From Micrasema longulum (lineage: Eukaryota; Arthropoda; Insecta; Trichoptera; Brachycentridae): DNA of 64,000 bases. A program made the position numbers and the translations under genes. The stretch's first letter is position 1; each line of letters opens with the position of its first letter. The stretch is taken from positions 124,001 through 188,000 of the forward strand of contig JAGVSM010003498.1 of the NCBI GenBank assembly GCA_022494885.1. The letters run 5' to 3'. Under the pieces are notes generated by a model. That model worked only from the letters and a program-made list of their open reading frames with translations. It was not told where the DNA came from and did not search any database. Below are positions 1 through 10,425 of the stretch, piece after piece.

Positions 1-1635
1 AAAGATACTACGCGAAGTCGCGTGTAAATAAATTAAATAATAAAACTTAATCAAGTAATTTTATTGATATTTATATTATTTTATTAAAAAAAAAAAAATG
101 ATGTTATCGCATTGCTAAGTAGTTTTGCTTGTGTAAATTAAATTTCAATTTTGCATAACTGAAAAATTATAATGGTTAGGCAATACTATTGAAGCAAAAA
201 AATTAACTTTTGTAATAACTTACTTGTATCCGGGCTGCGGTTCTATAATTGTCTTTTGCTACTAAAATCAGTGTTAGTGGTTTGTTGACTAGTTGTACCA
301 GTTGCAAGTTTAAAAAAAAGAGAAGTGTATTTAAAATGAGATCGTATTATAAAGAATATGAAAATTTAAATGCAATAAAAAGATGCCAAATATTACAAAA
401 AATGTACCGTGGTAGTATGAACGTTGGGTTATAAGTTTTAATTATTTATCAAGCACGAGGTCTCGAATTGGTTTCGTGACACGATCAAGACCACTGAATA
501 GATAGTCAAGACAATATTCATAATAGTAAAAAAATTCATAGCAACTCAGCTATGTTACTGCAGACTTAAGGCTAGTATCTAAAGCGGTAGAATACCGCAC
601 CAAAAGATAGTAGTGCCCTGTGAACCATTAAGAGTACAAAATATAAATAAGATTAGCCTTTCATAGTGCAGCGTTTGGAAAACTCGTTAGTTTAAAGAGC
701 CAGACATAAGATAATTTGCAACGATTTGATTTATTTTGAGAATCAAATTTACTTACAAGTACGTTGTTTTTAGATGTCGTTTAAAACTAGGAATACATAA
801 TAAAAGAACATATTTAATGTGATAGAAACGGCCAAAATAGTGTAAAATAAAAATTATCCTGCCAGAAAATCATTATTTATTCATTTATACATCAACGGTA
901 ATTACAAAAAAATGTTTTACAGAAATAATCACAAAATTGAACAATAATTAGGTAGTACAGAATATGAAATAAAATAATAAATATAAACTAAGCAATTAAG
1001 TAAACATAAAGTATAAAAAAACAAAAACAAAAAAGAAACATAACATCTCTAAATAAAAATTAACATCAGAAAATCTTATGTTCTAAATACGAATATAATA
1101 AAGTAAAGATAAAAATAAAGGGGTTAGTATTCAACTAGGTTATAATAAAAAAGAAAATTATTGCAACATTAGTACTTCATAAATAATAAAAAAAAGTTTT
1201 TTAGAGTATTAAGAAAACTTAAATGGTCTAAATAACACCTTTATTTTATCAGTTGGTTGGAAGAAATAGCCATTTGGCAATAAATCCATCAATGGACCAT
1301 AGGGAAATATCACATCTTACGAATACCGATTAAAATATATGAAATGGATTAAGAATAATGGATATTGTGGAGAAACGTTTTCATAAATAAATGTAAAAAA
1401 TAAATTCAATAAAAATACTTTCGAAGAAAAACGCGACTTGTTTGGCCTTGGTTGTTGTGACGTTAAGATTCGTGATAATGTTCTGAACAAAATTCAATAA
1501 AAAGGTACAAAAAGAGAAATATTTTGCTGTTTATATTATGACCAACACGTTAAAATAAAGAAATAAAAAAAACACCTTCTCAAGGAAACAAAGGTAAATT
1601 TAATAATAATAAGGTAAAGTTAAATTAATATAAGC
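1..1635. other. AT-rich non-coding DNA
   Basis: No supported gene. The longest open frame (249-434, 61 codons) has no recognisable domain and low-complexity AT-driven codons. A short stretch at about 452-492 contains a GAGGTCTCGAATTGG-like B box resembling the SINE-1 family described below, but it is too short to call. The rest is A/T-rich and looks like single-copy intergenic or decayed repeat DNA. Confidence 0.6.
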
Positions 1636-1801
1636 ATTTGGACATACTCAAACATTGGTGAATTAACTACCTGGTAAAAGAAGAAGTATGAAAATTGGAA
1701 AATTGTTTTCATGCGTTACATAGTAGGTGATTTGGTTCAGCCGGATGAATCTCACCCACGTGATAAAGATTTCAGCTCTTTCACTTCACAAAAGTCAACG
1801 A
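1636..1801 (+). repeat. Family A repeat, A2 subtype, truncated
   Basis: This matches the family A copy at 61310-61480: the TTTGGACATACTCAAACATT block, the GGTAAAAGAAGAAGTAT block, GTTGCCTAGTAGG-like sequence, the GATGAATCTCACCC box and the TTTCAGCTCTTT / CTTCACAAAAGTCAAC box follow in the same order. It stops abruptly before the conserved family terminus, so it is truncated at its right end. No TSD was seen. Confidence 0.8.
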
Positions 1802-2219
1802 TTAATAATTTATTTTTAAATAAATCCATTAGTTTTACAAAAAAATAACGAGTTGACATTACATTTTAATTCTTTTAATTTTTGTTCAAATTGATTTCCG
1901 CACCTATGTATCCTGGGAATAGGTGAGTGAATTTCGAAGTTGGTTCGTGAATTGTTACAAAAAAATAATTATTTACTTCTAGTGCGCCTACCAGGTATTC
2001 GAATTTCAATTAGTTCAAGCAGAGCAGGGCTGTCAATAATAATTATAACATGTTGATAATAATAATAATCACAGTTTGTTAACAAAATAACAATTACTTT
2101 ATTTACCACATATACTTAGTCACTTAGGTTTTAGACTTCTCTGAATCATGTCTAGTCTGCATAACTAGGTACAACCTGTTTTAAGGCATTTTTATGCAAA
2201 ATAAACAATAGCATTACTA

Positions 2220-2649
2220 ACAATATTTTGAGTTTGTCCAAATTTTTGTAGACAAGGACTGGATTCAACTCCCTGGGGAGCTGTTTATATTAACATATTA
2301 CAACAGAGATGAAGAACATTAAAGTTGATAAATTACCTGGTCCATGAAGAAGTATAGAAATTGAAAAAAAAACATTTTCAGGCGTTGCCTAGTATGTAGG
2401 TGAAATAATTCAATTAGATGAATCTCACCCGCATAAATAAAGGTTTCAGCTCTTTAACTTCACAAACATCAACAGATGAAAGAATTGAAGGAATATAGAT
2501 GTTCAAATATAGGCAGAATGGTGAATGTTACACAGTGTGTAAAGTGGCCACTTAAACCAGCCATTGACAGGTAATAAGCCCTGTAGATGCCTAGACTTCT
2601 ATATTACCTTTTCTTAAATGTTCTTCATCTCTATTGTAATATGTTAATA
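2220..2649 (+). mobile_element. Family A copy with TSD and inverted 5' arm
   Basis: Flanked by CATTACTA (2212-2219 and 2651-2658); a 9-bp reading gives one mismatch (G/A). The paralogous repeat C copy near 41275 has this site once and uninterrupted, which confirms an insertion. The first ~98 bp (starting ACAATATTTTGAG) are reverse complement to the tandem-junction region of other copies; the body then runs in plus orientation to the family terminus TTGTAATATGTTAATA. Confidence 0.85.
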
Positions 2650-2801
2650 ACATTACTACCTACTAATTAATTTACTATACAGTTATAAATATTAATTTAT
2701 CCCATTTATTATTTAAGAATGTATTTTGAGTAAATTTTCCAATTTTTCTCGATCTAAACCCAGTAACCAATTTTTTACAATTTTTAAAAATTGAATCCGG
2801 G

Positions 2802-2954
2802 TCATGGTTTTACAATGTTTGGGTTACATATTAAATATTTTGGGGCCCATAAACCTGAATTTTCTTTTCCCGAATTCAGAGTTTGTGATAGACCCCATGA
2901 CCCATCCTCTAGTTTGACTTCTGGTAGTGTGGGAGTGTTCCTTTTGGGATTTGG
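2802..2954 (-). pseudogene. Decayed coding remnant of repeat C
   Basis: Reading leftward, the frame begins PNPKRNTPTLPEVKL, continues DGSWGLSQT, then WAPKYL and NPNIVKP before a TGA stop. The second copy (41409-41557) gives PNPKRNTPTLPEVKL, DGSWGLSQT, then after one frameshift FWTPKY and PNIAKP before the same stop. Conservation of the peptide and of the stop between diverged copies argues for a former protein C-terminus. I do not recognise the family; a retroelement ORF is likely from the repeat context. The remaining repeat C sequence to its left would then be 3' UTR. Confidence 0.5.
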
Positions 2955-2999
2955 TAGAATAATTTGCTTTCACAAACATTACTATTTTTAAAATATATT

Positions 3000-3735
3000 A
3001 TTGCCTTATATCTAAAATCCCAAATTCTTCAAATAACTCGATGCTGGGGTACCTGAAAGGCTTTTAATTTTTTTTTTAACTATTGATTTTTAGTGGATTC
3101 GAGAGGTTTTAATGATTCAGGAATTCTGTTTTTTGGAAAAAATACAATTAAACAGGTTTTTTGGTCTTGTACGCAGAACAAAATTATGTGTTCTGCGTAA
3201 ATTGAATTTGAGGAAATGACATAAATTTCACTTTCGCGGCGCTTTGATACGTTTTTAATGTGTCGCACTATACTCAAAAGGCGAGCGAAGGTCCCAGCCA
3301 ACAAAAATAATGCAAATAATTCAAAAAGCTCCATAAAAAAGCCCAACATGTTCATTTCCGCAAGAAAGAATTACAAGTCAAATATATCAGTCCTTTTTGT
3401 GAGGATTGACCGCATGGCCGCGTTTGTGGGCTGGACCGAAACGCCGAAAGCTTTCGGCATTGATATGGCGGAAAACTTTTCAGTTCCTTTTCGTATTTGT
3501 TACAAATTACTCCGGGCCAATCGCACGCCCGCTATTGTCGTTACCAGACCATTTTAGATTTTATCTGACGTTCATGCGCGGTGATCATTAGTATCAAATC
3601 TAAATGCGACACATGACAAAACACACACGGTAACAACGATATTAAATTAGGCAGAAAATCACCTGACGGCGCGCGGCGTGACAATAAAATGACCGAATAT
3701 TTCTATCAAAAGATATCCACACCGAATAGAGTACA
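3000..3735. other. Unassigned DNA with a 16-bp perfect palindrome
   Basis: No supported gene. An open frame at 3258-3557 (99 codons) has no recognisable domain. A perfect palindrome GCCGAAAGCTTTCGGC lies at 3443-3458, in a locally GC-richer patch (about 3390-3560) that differs from the AT-rich surroundings. Confidence 0.5.
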
Positions 3736-3853
3736 AAAAGGTTCCGGGTTCGATTCTCGGTGAGAACATACAAATAAAATGTGATTTTTCTAAAGCCTAA
3801 GTGTTCTATGATGCAATTCATCACTGTAAATGGGTCTCCTGGCCTGTCGTGGT
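3736..3853 (+). mobile_element. SINE-3, 5'-truncated tRNA-derived SINE
   Basis: Contains the B box GGTTCCGGGTTCGATTCTC followed by GGTGAGAACA, AAATAAAATGTGATTTTT, GCAATTCATCACTG and CTCCTGGCCTGTCGTGG. The order matches the fuller reverse-strand copy at 51163-51324. The A-box half of the tRNA head is missing. Confidence 0.8.
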
Positions 3854-4032
3854 AAAAAAATACTAAAAAATGGAGCGAATCTATTGTTTAACTTTTATTT
3901 TATGATTGAAAAATTGATACAAAATACCCGGGTAAATTACATTATCCAAGTATCTACGCACCTATAGAAAAACAACTATTGTTAAAAGTTGTTCATTTAT
4001 TATGGTTTGCATAGTAATCACACATTCAAACA

Positions 4033-4250
4033 TATCACAACAGATAATAATACAGAAGTCTAGGCATCTACAGGGCCTACGACCTGTAAATGGCTGGTTT
4101 AAGTGGCTACCCTTTTAGACTTGAATTCTCTTCTATAAGATGTTCTTCGTCTCTGCTGTAATATGTTAATATTAACAGCTCCCTTGGGGGTTGAAACCAG
4201 TTCTTGTCTATAAAAATTTAGGCATACTCAAAATACTGTTATGACAATTT
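4033..4250. repeat. Family A composite (minus arm then plus arm)
   Basis: A minus-oriented piece (CAGAAGTCTAGGCATCTACA to GGCTGGTTTAAGTGG) is followed by a plus-oriented piece (GATGTTCTTCGTCTCTGC, AACAGCTCCC, then CATACTCAAAATACTGTT). The two arms face each other as in the other inverted copies. No clear TSD. Confidence 0.75.
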
Positions 4251-4448
4251 TTTAAGACAAGATATTGTTCATCAATTTCGTGTGACCACAATATGTGGGT
4301 AGAAATTAATAAAACAAAGTTGTTTTTTTTTAATTAACAAATGGAGACCATGTATTAAGTATCTATAATCTTCTTGCTACAATAATTGTTATGCCTACAA
4401 ATTGGTAAAATTTACCTACGTAATTAAAATTAGAGACTATTTGGTTTT

Positions 4449-4910
4449 ATGAATCAAGTGATGGTCTTCTTTTTACCTCATACCACCATACCACCTAGGT
4501 TAAGCATAACATCTACAATATTTTATTGTCAAAATTCTCGAACGGTAGCTCAATATAACTCACCTATATTTAGATTACAGAATACCGGGAATGAATATGC
4601 ATCATATTTTAATATATTTAGTTTATCTCTGCCTAACTTAGAAAATAAAGTGATCAACATATTTTTATCAAAAAGAGCAAATCATCTTCAGGAAAACGGT
4701 TTGGAATAGTTATACTTTAATTGATTAATGTATTTTGTAATTGTATAGTTTCTTTAAAATATATATGTATTTTAAGTAATTTATAATGTGTACAGTACGA
4801 GTATATTAATATTTCATACTCGATTTTTTTATATTTTTATTTTTAAGCACTCTTTATACCACATATATGTAAATGGCAGAAATGCCGTATATGAATAAAT
4901 AAATAAATCA
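4449..4910 (+). pseudogene. 3' end of a non-LTR retrotransposon, truncated
   Basis: The frame 4449-4709 (86 codons) includes QYNSPIFRLQNTGNEYASYF and FNIFSLSLPNLENKVINIF, resembling the C-terminal tail of CR1/Jockey-type reverse transcriptases. After the stop there is an AT-rich 3' UTR with a small hairpin (GGCAGAAATGCC) and a terminal AATA/AAATA microsatellite tail near 4893-4910, a common LINE 3' end. The catalytic domain is absent. Assignment rests on tail architecture and weak protein resemblance. Confidence 0.45.
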
Positions 4911-5115
4911 CTTTGCTGATCACGGGATGACTAAACAAAATACTTACGGGTCAATTGTATCAAAAACAGTAAAGTATATACATACTTTGAAAATTATCAC
5001 GTTTTCGTCAAAATGACCTTCTTTAACTTTTTAAAATAAAAATGGCATCTTTGTAAGTTTTTTTTTATATTCAGTCTCGCTTTAATACCACCAAAATTTG
5101 CATAGAACACAGAAC

Positions 5116-5262
5116 CGGGTGGTCTCGTGGTAGTGTCAAGGATTCACAGATCAGAAATCTGAGGATCGAACCCCACTCTACAATTAGATTCACTCCTTTC
5201 CAAGCACAGTTTTTCCGACTATTTGAAAATGATTCCAAAATTAAAATATTCGTGTATTCTTT
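5116..5262 (+). mobile_element. SINE-2, tRNA-derived
   Basis: tRNA-like head GGTCTCGTGGTAGTGTC (A box) and GATCGAACCCCACTCTAC (B box), then a unique body ending AAAATTAAAATATTC. Same head and body order as 27541-27745 and 56393-56580, more diverged. No acceptor-stem partner after the head, so it is not a tRNA gene. Confidence 0.75.
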
Positions 5263-5390
5263 TTAAATAAATGGCATTGGTTCACCAATTGTGGTAAATC
5301 TAGATTAATTTACACGAGGGCAATAAATAATTTATTTTAAATTCAAATCCGGAGAAACAATAAAATATAGTAAAGCAAAACACCTTTGAG

Positions 5391-5457
5391 GTCGAATCGA
5401 ATCCGAGACCTCACGTGTGATAACTAACGGTGCTTACCACTACACCACCAGGCAGAT
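5391..5457 (-). mobile_element. SINE-1 tRNA-like head fragment
   Basis: On the minus strand: CTGGTGGTGTAGTGGTAAGC (A box region) and GAGGTCTCGGATTCGATTC (B box). This matches the head of the SINE-1 copies at 15246 and 52602, but the body is missing. Confidence 0.7.
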
Positions 5458-5697
5458 TAGATAAATCATAATTTTAACGATATTTTGAGTTTCTCCAAAT
5501 GTTTGTAGATAAGGACTGAATTTCACCTCCTAGGGAGTTATTAAGATTACCACATTACAACAGAGATGAATAACATTTGAGAGAAAGGTGGAATTCAGTC
5601 CTTGTCTACAAACGTTTGGACAAACTGATAGTTTTGTTGATTAAACTTGTTAAACAAAAGCATTAAAAATATTTTCAGGCGTTGGCGTTGCCTAGTA

Positions 5698-5904
5698 CAG
5701 CGTTTCCCAACTGCTGGTCCGCAGAAATACTTGTCGCCCATTTTTAAATTCCTCTATTAAAGAAGCGTCATTTGTTATTTCTATACTTTTTACAATATAA
5801 CATTAATATCAATGAACAAAATACTACATTAATAAAAGTTTTTATCGGCAAAATTTTTTCATATTTTTACTGGTCCGCATGCTTAAAAAGGTGGAGAAAC
5901 GCTG
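5698..5904. mobile_element. hAT-type non-autonomous element (MITE), 207 bp
   Basis: Perfect 8-bp TSD GCCTAGTA at 5690-5697 and 5905-5912. Terminal inverted repeats CAGCGTTTCCCAAC (left) and CAGCGTTTCTCCACC (reverse complement of the right end), with TGGTCCGCA subterminally on both sides. TSD length and CA-starting TIRs are those of the hAT superfamily. The element is inserted inside the GTTGCCTAGTATG box of the family A host. No transposase coding; AT-rich interior. Confidence 0.9.
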
Positions 5905-5973
5905 GCCTAGTATGAACAAATGAAGGTGAAATAATTCAGTAAGATAAATCTCATCCGCATCAATAAAGTTATC

Positions 5974-6261
5974 AACTAATGTTAGTAAATGTTACTATAT
6001 AACCACTTGAAGACTTTTTATGATTACCGGTTTCGAGACGTACCCGTCTCTTCGTCAGGGCACTCAATAAATCAACATTCTATTACTAAAATACACTTTC
6101 ATCTTAAACCTCGCCGTAGTATATAGTGTTTACAAAAAAAACATAAATTACATGCAGAGTTATAGAGGGGATGCAAACACCACCACCCGCGTCCGAACAT
6201 GAAACCGGTCAACATAAAATATTAGTAAGTGGTCAAATACTAATATTTACTAACATTAGTT
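5974..6261. mobile_element. Foldback MITE (MITE-2) inside family A
   Basis: Perfect 17-bp inverted termini AACTAATGTTAGTAAAT (5974-5990) and its complement (6245-6261), extended imperfectly to about 36 bp by ACCACTT boxes. Both arms then carry an ACCGGTTTC box. Partial relatives occur at 42010-42100 and 48300-48412. Inserted in the ATAAAG|GTTTCAG region of the family A host. The left arm holds a hammerhead-like core on the minus strand. The TSD is unclear. Confidence 0.75.
6026..6058 (-). ncRNA. Hammerhead-ribozyme-like core in MITE-2
   Basis: Minus strand reads CTGACGA (6052-6058), a 5-bp stem GAGAC/GTCTC with a short loop, GAAA (6031-6034), then CCGGT. CTGANGA-stem II-GAAA is the invariant hammerhead core. 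A possible stem III partner ACCGGTT lies in the opposite arm of the MITE, so the complete three-stem fold is not local and self-cleavage is unproven. Confidence 0.4.
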
Positions 6262-6517
6262 AAAATGTTTGACCACAAAGCTAATACTTTAAACAAAAAT
6301 AAAAAATACGTCAGTTCTTTAGTTTCATAAAAATCAACATATGGAAGCATTAAAGAAATGTGAATGTTCAAACGTAGACAGATTAGTGAATGTTGACAGT
6401 GTGTAAAGTTGGAACTTAAATCAGTCAATGATAGGTCATAAGTTTTGTAAATGCCTACACTTCTTTATTCCCTACTATAAAATGTTATCTTTCTATGTTG
6501 TAACATGAAAATTTTAA

Positions 6518-8380
6518 TAACTTCCTTGTTTGGTCAGCTCAATGCCTTTCAGGCACTGTGCACTGATAACAGAGGAAATTAGAGTTTAGTGGACTGTATG
6601 GAAATTGTTACTCACTTTTAAAGTTCTTTCGATTGTTTATTATATGGAGCACTACACTATTGCTGCAGCACGGATACCGGTATCGTGTAGATGTTGATGA
6701 ACTATATAATTTAGCCTGTTTGTATAACATTAACTTCACTTTGTACAAATATCCTTACGCAGTATATGATAAAGATTTATCAGAGAGACAACTTTTCACA
6801 TGTAACTTACTCACAGGACGATAGAAGCACAACAATTTGAAAAAGGAAGGATTTTGGTAGGAACGGGGTATTAGAAATAGAAAATGTAAATTCAGTACTT
6901 AACATCCTTAGTTTTGTTTCCATTTTGGCAAATTAAAAATATTGTTGATATTATTATTTGTCACATCTGCCGGTCCCTTTTGTAGATTGAATGATAATAC
7001 ATGTAAATATTTTTTTACACATTCTACAATAATATTATGTAATATGTACATACTCGAATATTGCAGAATTCCTTGAAATCGGAGATATTACAATATATGA
7101 AAAAATCATTATTAAATGCAATTATGTGTAAGCGAAATTCAAAAGCATGAATTTCGTCGTTAAATAAAATTGGTTGTATTTATTATTGTTCCCGGTATTA
7201 TATTGTGTAATAAAATATAATGTAAAGCCCTATTCTTGTGTCGCAGGGTTGCCAACACAAGGCAATGAAAATGAGAATAGCACTTATTATAAACATTTTG
7301 ACAAACAAACGTTTTGAACTGTAAATGATCGGATGAGAGTGCCGCTACAGCGATGCGTGTGAGCGGAGCCCTGCGCGGGCCTAGTACAAATGAAAAAGCG
7401 CTGTTTTTTTTATTTGATAAAAAAAGTACCCATTACATTTGTAGTACATATGAATGCAATAATTTTTCAATTTTATACCAAACGTTTCTCCCTCTTTAAT
7501 AGAGCAAAATGCCCGTGTGTAGAGAGGAAGTCCGTTTTTATATTGCATTTTTTTCGTAATATTAATAATGAAAAAAAAAAAAAAACTCAAAAAGGATAGA
7601 GTTAGGGGAGTGGTTTTTATAATATTATTCTATTATGATTAGTTTGGATTTGAATACTTTTATACTACGACTACTTTTTATATCAGAGAGTAAATTATTA
7701 TTTATTTCCGAAAGGGAAAAATGACTTTATGTTTAACCAATGCACGCTCAAATTAAGAGAAACCTTGTTATTTGAAAGTTTGGTTAAATATTAATCTTTT
7801 TCACGTTGAAAATTTCTATGGTTTTTTATACGCGCATGTCATGTTTGTAAAGAAAGAAATGAATGGTTAGGATTGAATTCTGCCGTCAAGGTATTACAGA
7901 AATTCTAAAGTTACTCTTGATATCAGAGATCTTCGAACACTATCAATTAACTGAAGCGGTATTTGTAAGGGGTTTTGAATGATTTCATTTTTGTAACATA
8001 AAAGCGTATTTTATTTATATTAGATTCGTTATGTTTATTCACAAGAGTAGCAAAATTCAAACAGGTATTTATAATAACTTATATAATGTATTATTAATAA
8101 CTAAGACATAAGATACAAAATTCATATTTTAAGATTTAAAAAACAATGTATCGTTCAAATCATAATTTTCAATTTTTCAAGAAAATTTTTTGGATTATTC
8201 GGTGATTTTTCTTCATCAATCTTTGGAAATTTTAGATTAGACCAGTGAAATAAATTGATGACACGCTTAAGTGATTAATTAACTATGTTTGTTATTTATT
8301 TTTAATAACAATTATAATATTTGAAAGTGAAAAAAATTGATATTTTTAAATTTAAATAAAAAACATGTTCATGGTAAATA
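6518..8380. other. Unassigned AT-rich DNA
   Basis: No supported gene or repeat. ORFs at 6633-6824 and 7381-7599 are short and low complexity. A small GC-rich patch lies at 7335-7382. Poly-A tracts occur near 7570. Confidence 0.5.
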
Positions 8381-8456
8381 GGTACGAAGGTTTTCACGGT
8401 CATTGTTATCAATTTGTTTCTTTTTTGGGTGATACCGTGTGTGTTGGATTTGTTTT

Positions 8457-8508
8457 GACGTTTCAGCTACCATTGCAGGAGCCATCTTCAGGGTAAACTG
8501 AGTCCGTC
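8457..8508 (-). ncRNA. Degenerate hammerhead-like motif
   Basis: Minus strand reads CTGAAGA (8485-8491), then a stem with loop TGCAAT, GAAA (8461-8464) and CGTC (8457-8460). An upstream GACG (8505-8508 complement) can pair with CGTC as stem III, but the expected U before the cleavage base is G here. The layout and loop match the better site at 32436-32500. Probably a decayed Penelope-like or ribozyme-bearing element. Confidence 0.35.
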
Positions 8509-8520
8509 TGAGTAAACTGA

Positions 8521-9577
8521 TGTTTATGGTTATTAAAATTACCATTTTAGAAGAATTTTTTTTTAAAATAACCTATAAAAATAGCGAAAATAAATTTAAA
8601 AAAACAGTTAAATAAAAACATATTTATAATAATAAAAAATGTAGTTTAAAAAAGCGATATAAAAAAAAATATAAAAAAGTCATATAAGATGAGTATTTAT
8701 TAAAATAAAATCTACGGGATTTTGTTCAAAGGATACACTGTTTTTAAATATTTTAGTATTAATAGCGGAATGTTTGTACCCCCTGGTCCCCTGACCGGGA
8801 AATGTTTTTCAGTGGCTTTTTACCATAATTAATTTATTAACTGAAATCCGCAATTCCGTGTTTTGTTTATTGTTTTTGTAGTGCGTTTTTATTAAACCAC
8901 GTACATAAAATCAAGGACTATAGTGCTGCATTGAGAGTATTACTTTATTTTATGTATCATAACAGTCAAATAGTATAAAAATACAAAGGCGAATTTCAAT
9001 TAAAAACATCCGGATGTATAAAGCCAAATAGAATGAAAGAGGAAATCGAACGCCACGTTCCTTAGAGTCGATTTTATGTTTTCTTCTTCTTTTAAAAACA
9101 CAAATAAAATATTGATAAGTTGCAGCATCCAGTGCCCGCTGCAGTGCTCTCCTCCGGTGGGCACCTTCGCCTGTCACGGAATATGACTGATCGCTTTTTG
9201 AAAGCTCTTTTTTCTCCATTTCAATTTTTTACCCGTTTGACGTGAAAATAACTCGAGAAATATCACACGAGGTATGTAATTGTGTTGAGTCACCACCAAA
9301 TACAATCGATGGATTTAACGATACCCATTGAATTTTTATCGATTAATTTGGAAAATGTAAATATTTTTACTGAAAAAAAAAAACGCTTATTTCTTTTATT
9401 TTATTGGGTAACAGTATGCATACAAATATTTTCATTGTCTCTGTATATTAGTGTAAGACACTCATGCACACATCAAAAAATTGTTTACACTTAAGTGTCA
9501 TAATAATAATACAATAATTTAAATTATTTTAAATATAACAAATGTAAAAGAAAAAAAACGAAAAAATGTGTGAACAA
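8521..9577. other. Unassigned AT-rich DNA
   Basis: No supported gene. A minus-strand frame at 8950-9219 starts in a more coding-like composition (MEKKELSKSDQSYSVTGEGA) but degrades into AT-rich sequence with no donor site or homology I recognise. Confidence 0.4.
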
Positions 9578-9915
9578 CTCCTGATTTGAACTCAACTATG
9601 CCATGTTGTGTCTTTTTAAAGTGTAAAAATACTGCTAGGATCTTAAAGAAACAGGGTGGGTTCAAATTTCATTGTCATTAGCAAATGAATGTGTAAGTAG
9701 CATATACATAACTTAAAAATTGAATTATTTTTCCATCTGTCAGATTATCGAAGAAAAGTAAATGGACATTTCGTTAGTGTTGCCAAGGTAGCAATTTTTT
9801 TTACCCTACTTTGCTCATCATGAGAGATCTAATGAAAATTTGACTTCTGATCAAACAACTCTGTAGTGGAAATTTGACCGACATTATCTTTAAAACATCA
9901 TATATTATTTAACAT
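9578..9915 (+). mobile_element. P-like element relic with THAP remnant (repeat E copy 1)
   Basis: Collinear with 49205-49545. The frame from 9598 reads MPCCVFLKCKNTARILKKQ then GGFKFHC before a stop at 9679-9681: an M-P-x-C-x4-C start and a later FH, as in THAP zinc-finger N-termini. After a stretch with intron-like features (pyrimidine-rich CCATCTGTCAG ending at 9743) the next frame gives LSKKSKWTF, placing the conserved tryptophan. No terminal inverted repeats are visible here; the copy is truncated and abuts a LINE at its right end. Confidence 0.6.
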
Positions 9916-10425
9916 GATGTTTACATACATAGTCATTAAAAATAATATCAGTCTCGGTAAATCTATTGTTATATTGGTCGCATATTCTAGGTGTTGTAGA
10001 TTGTTTCAAATAGTTTGTTGACGCATAATCTGTGTAAAACGGAAGATTTCGTCTTATCGGTCTAGATGGCACACGGTATAGAAGTCTTTCAAGTAGATTA
10101 GCGGAATCAGTTTTATTATTTATTAATTTGTATAAAAATAACTGATCTAACATTACTCTTCGATTTTTAAGAGAGTTTATTCCATGGTACTGCATACTTT
10201 CAGCATAGTTAGATAAGTTGAGGTTTAACCGGTAGTCGACCTTTTAAAAAAAAATTGCTGGAGCTTTTCTATTCTATTAATACTAACATTATAATAAGGT
10301 GACCAAATAGGAGTACAGTATTTTAGCTGGGGAGGGACAATTGTTTTATAAAGTTTTTCGAATGTCTCTGCATGTTTTAATGGTTTCGATACTCGCATGA
10401 TAAGTCCGAACATTTTATATGTTTT
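9905..10425 (-). pseudogene. Non-LTR retrotransposon C-terminal fragment (CR1/Jockey-like)
   Basis: Two frames separated by a frameshift near 10200-10225. The upstream frame contains MFGLIMRVSKPLKHAETFEK, then PPQLKYCTPIWSPYY and INRIEKLQQ, the post-RT thumb/connector typical of CR1/Jockey elements (L-E/K-YC-IW-P...IE-VQ). The downstream frame has SLKNRRVMLDQLFLYKLINN and LLYRVPSR. The palm domain with YADD is absent. Broken by at least one frameshift, hence non-functional. Confidence 0.75.

Larger units (their letters stand above)
2046..2985 (-). repeat. Repeat C, copy 1, split by a family A insertion
   Basis: 2046-2219 and 2650-2985 together match 41101-41585 almost along their whole length, including ATCATGTCTAGTCTGC, TTAAGGCA, ATGCAAAATAAACA and the CATTACTACCTACTA junction. 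The second copy lacks the 2220-2649 insert, so it shows the empty site. The minus strand carries a decayed peptide ending at a shared stop codon (see 2802-2954), so this is probably the 3' end of a retroelement of unknown class. Confidence 0.8.
5478..6509 (+). mobile_element. Family A copy carrying two nested elements
   Basis: Bounded by AATTTTAA at 5470-5477 and 6510-6517 (AT-rich, so moderate weight). It starts with an inverted arm (5478-5577, ATATTTTGAGTTTCTCC), then a plus arm, the CAGGCG..GTTGCCTAGTA block (interrupted at 5698), the ATCTCATCCGCATCAATAAAG block (interrupted near 5970), and resumes with CATAAAAATCAACATATGG through to the terminus CTATGTTGTAACATG. Removing the two nested elements restores the usual block order. 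Confidence 0.8.

Noticed and set aside
249..434. 61-codon ORF
   Set aside because: AT-driven composition, no domain, no splice or promoter context.
3258..3613. ATGTGTCGCA at 3258 and its complement at 3604 as possible MITE ends
   Set aside because: Only about 10-12 bp complementary, no TSD, no second copy.
8950..9219. 89-codon minus ORF as a first coding exon
   Set aside because: Only the first ~36 residues look coding-like; no donor site and no homology recognised.
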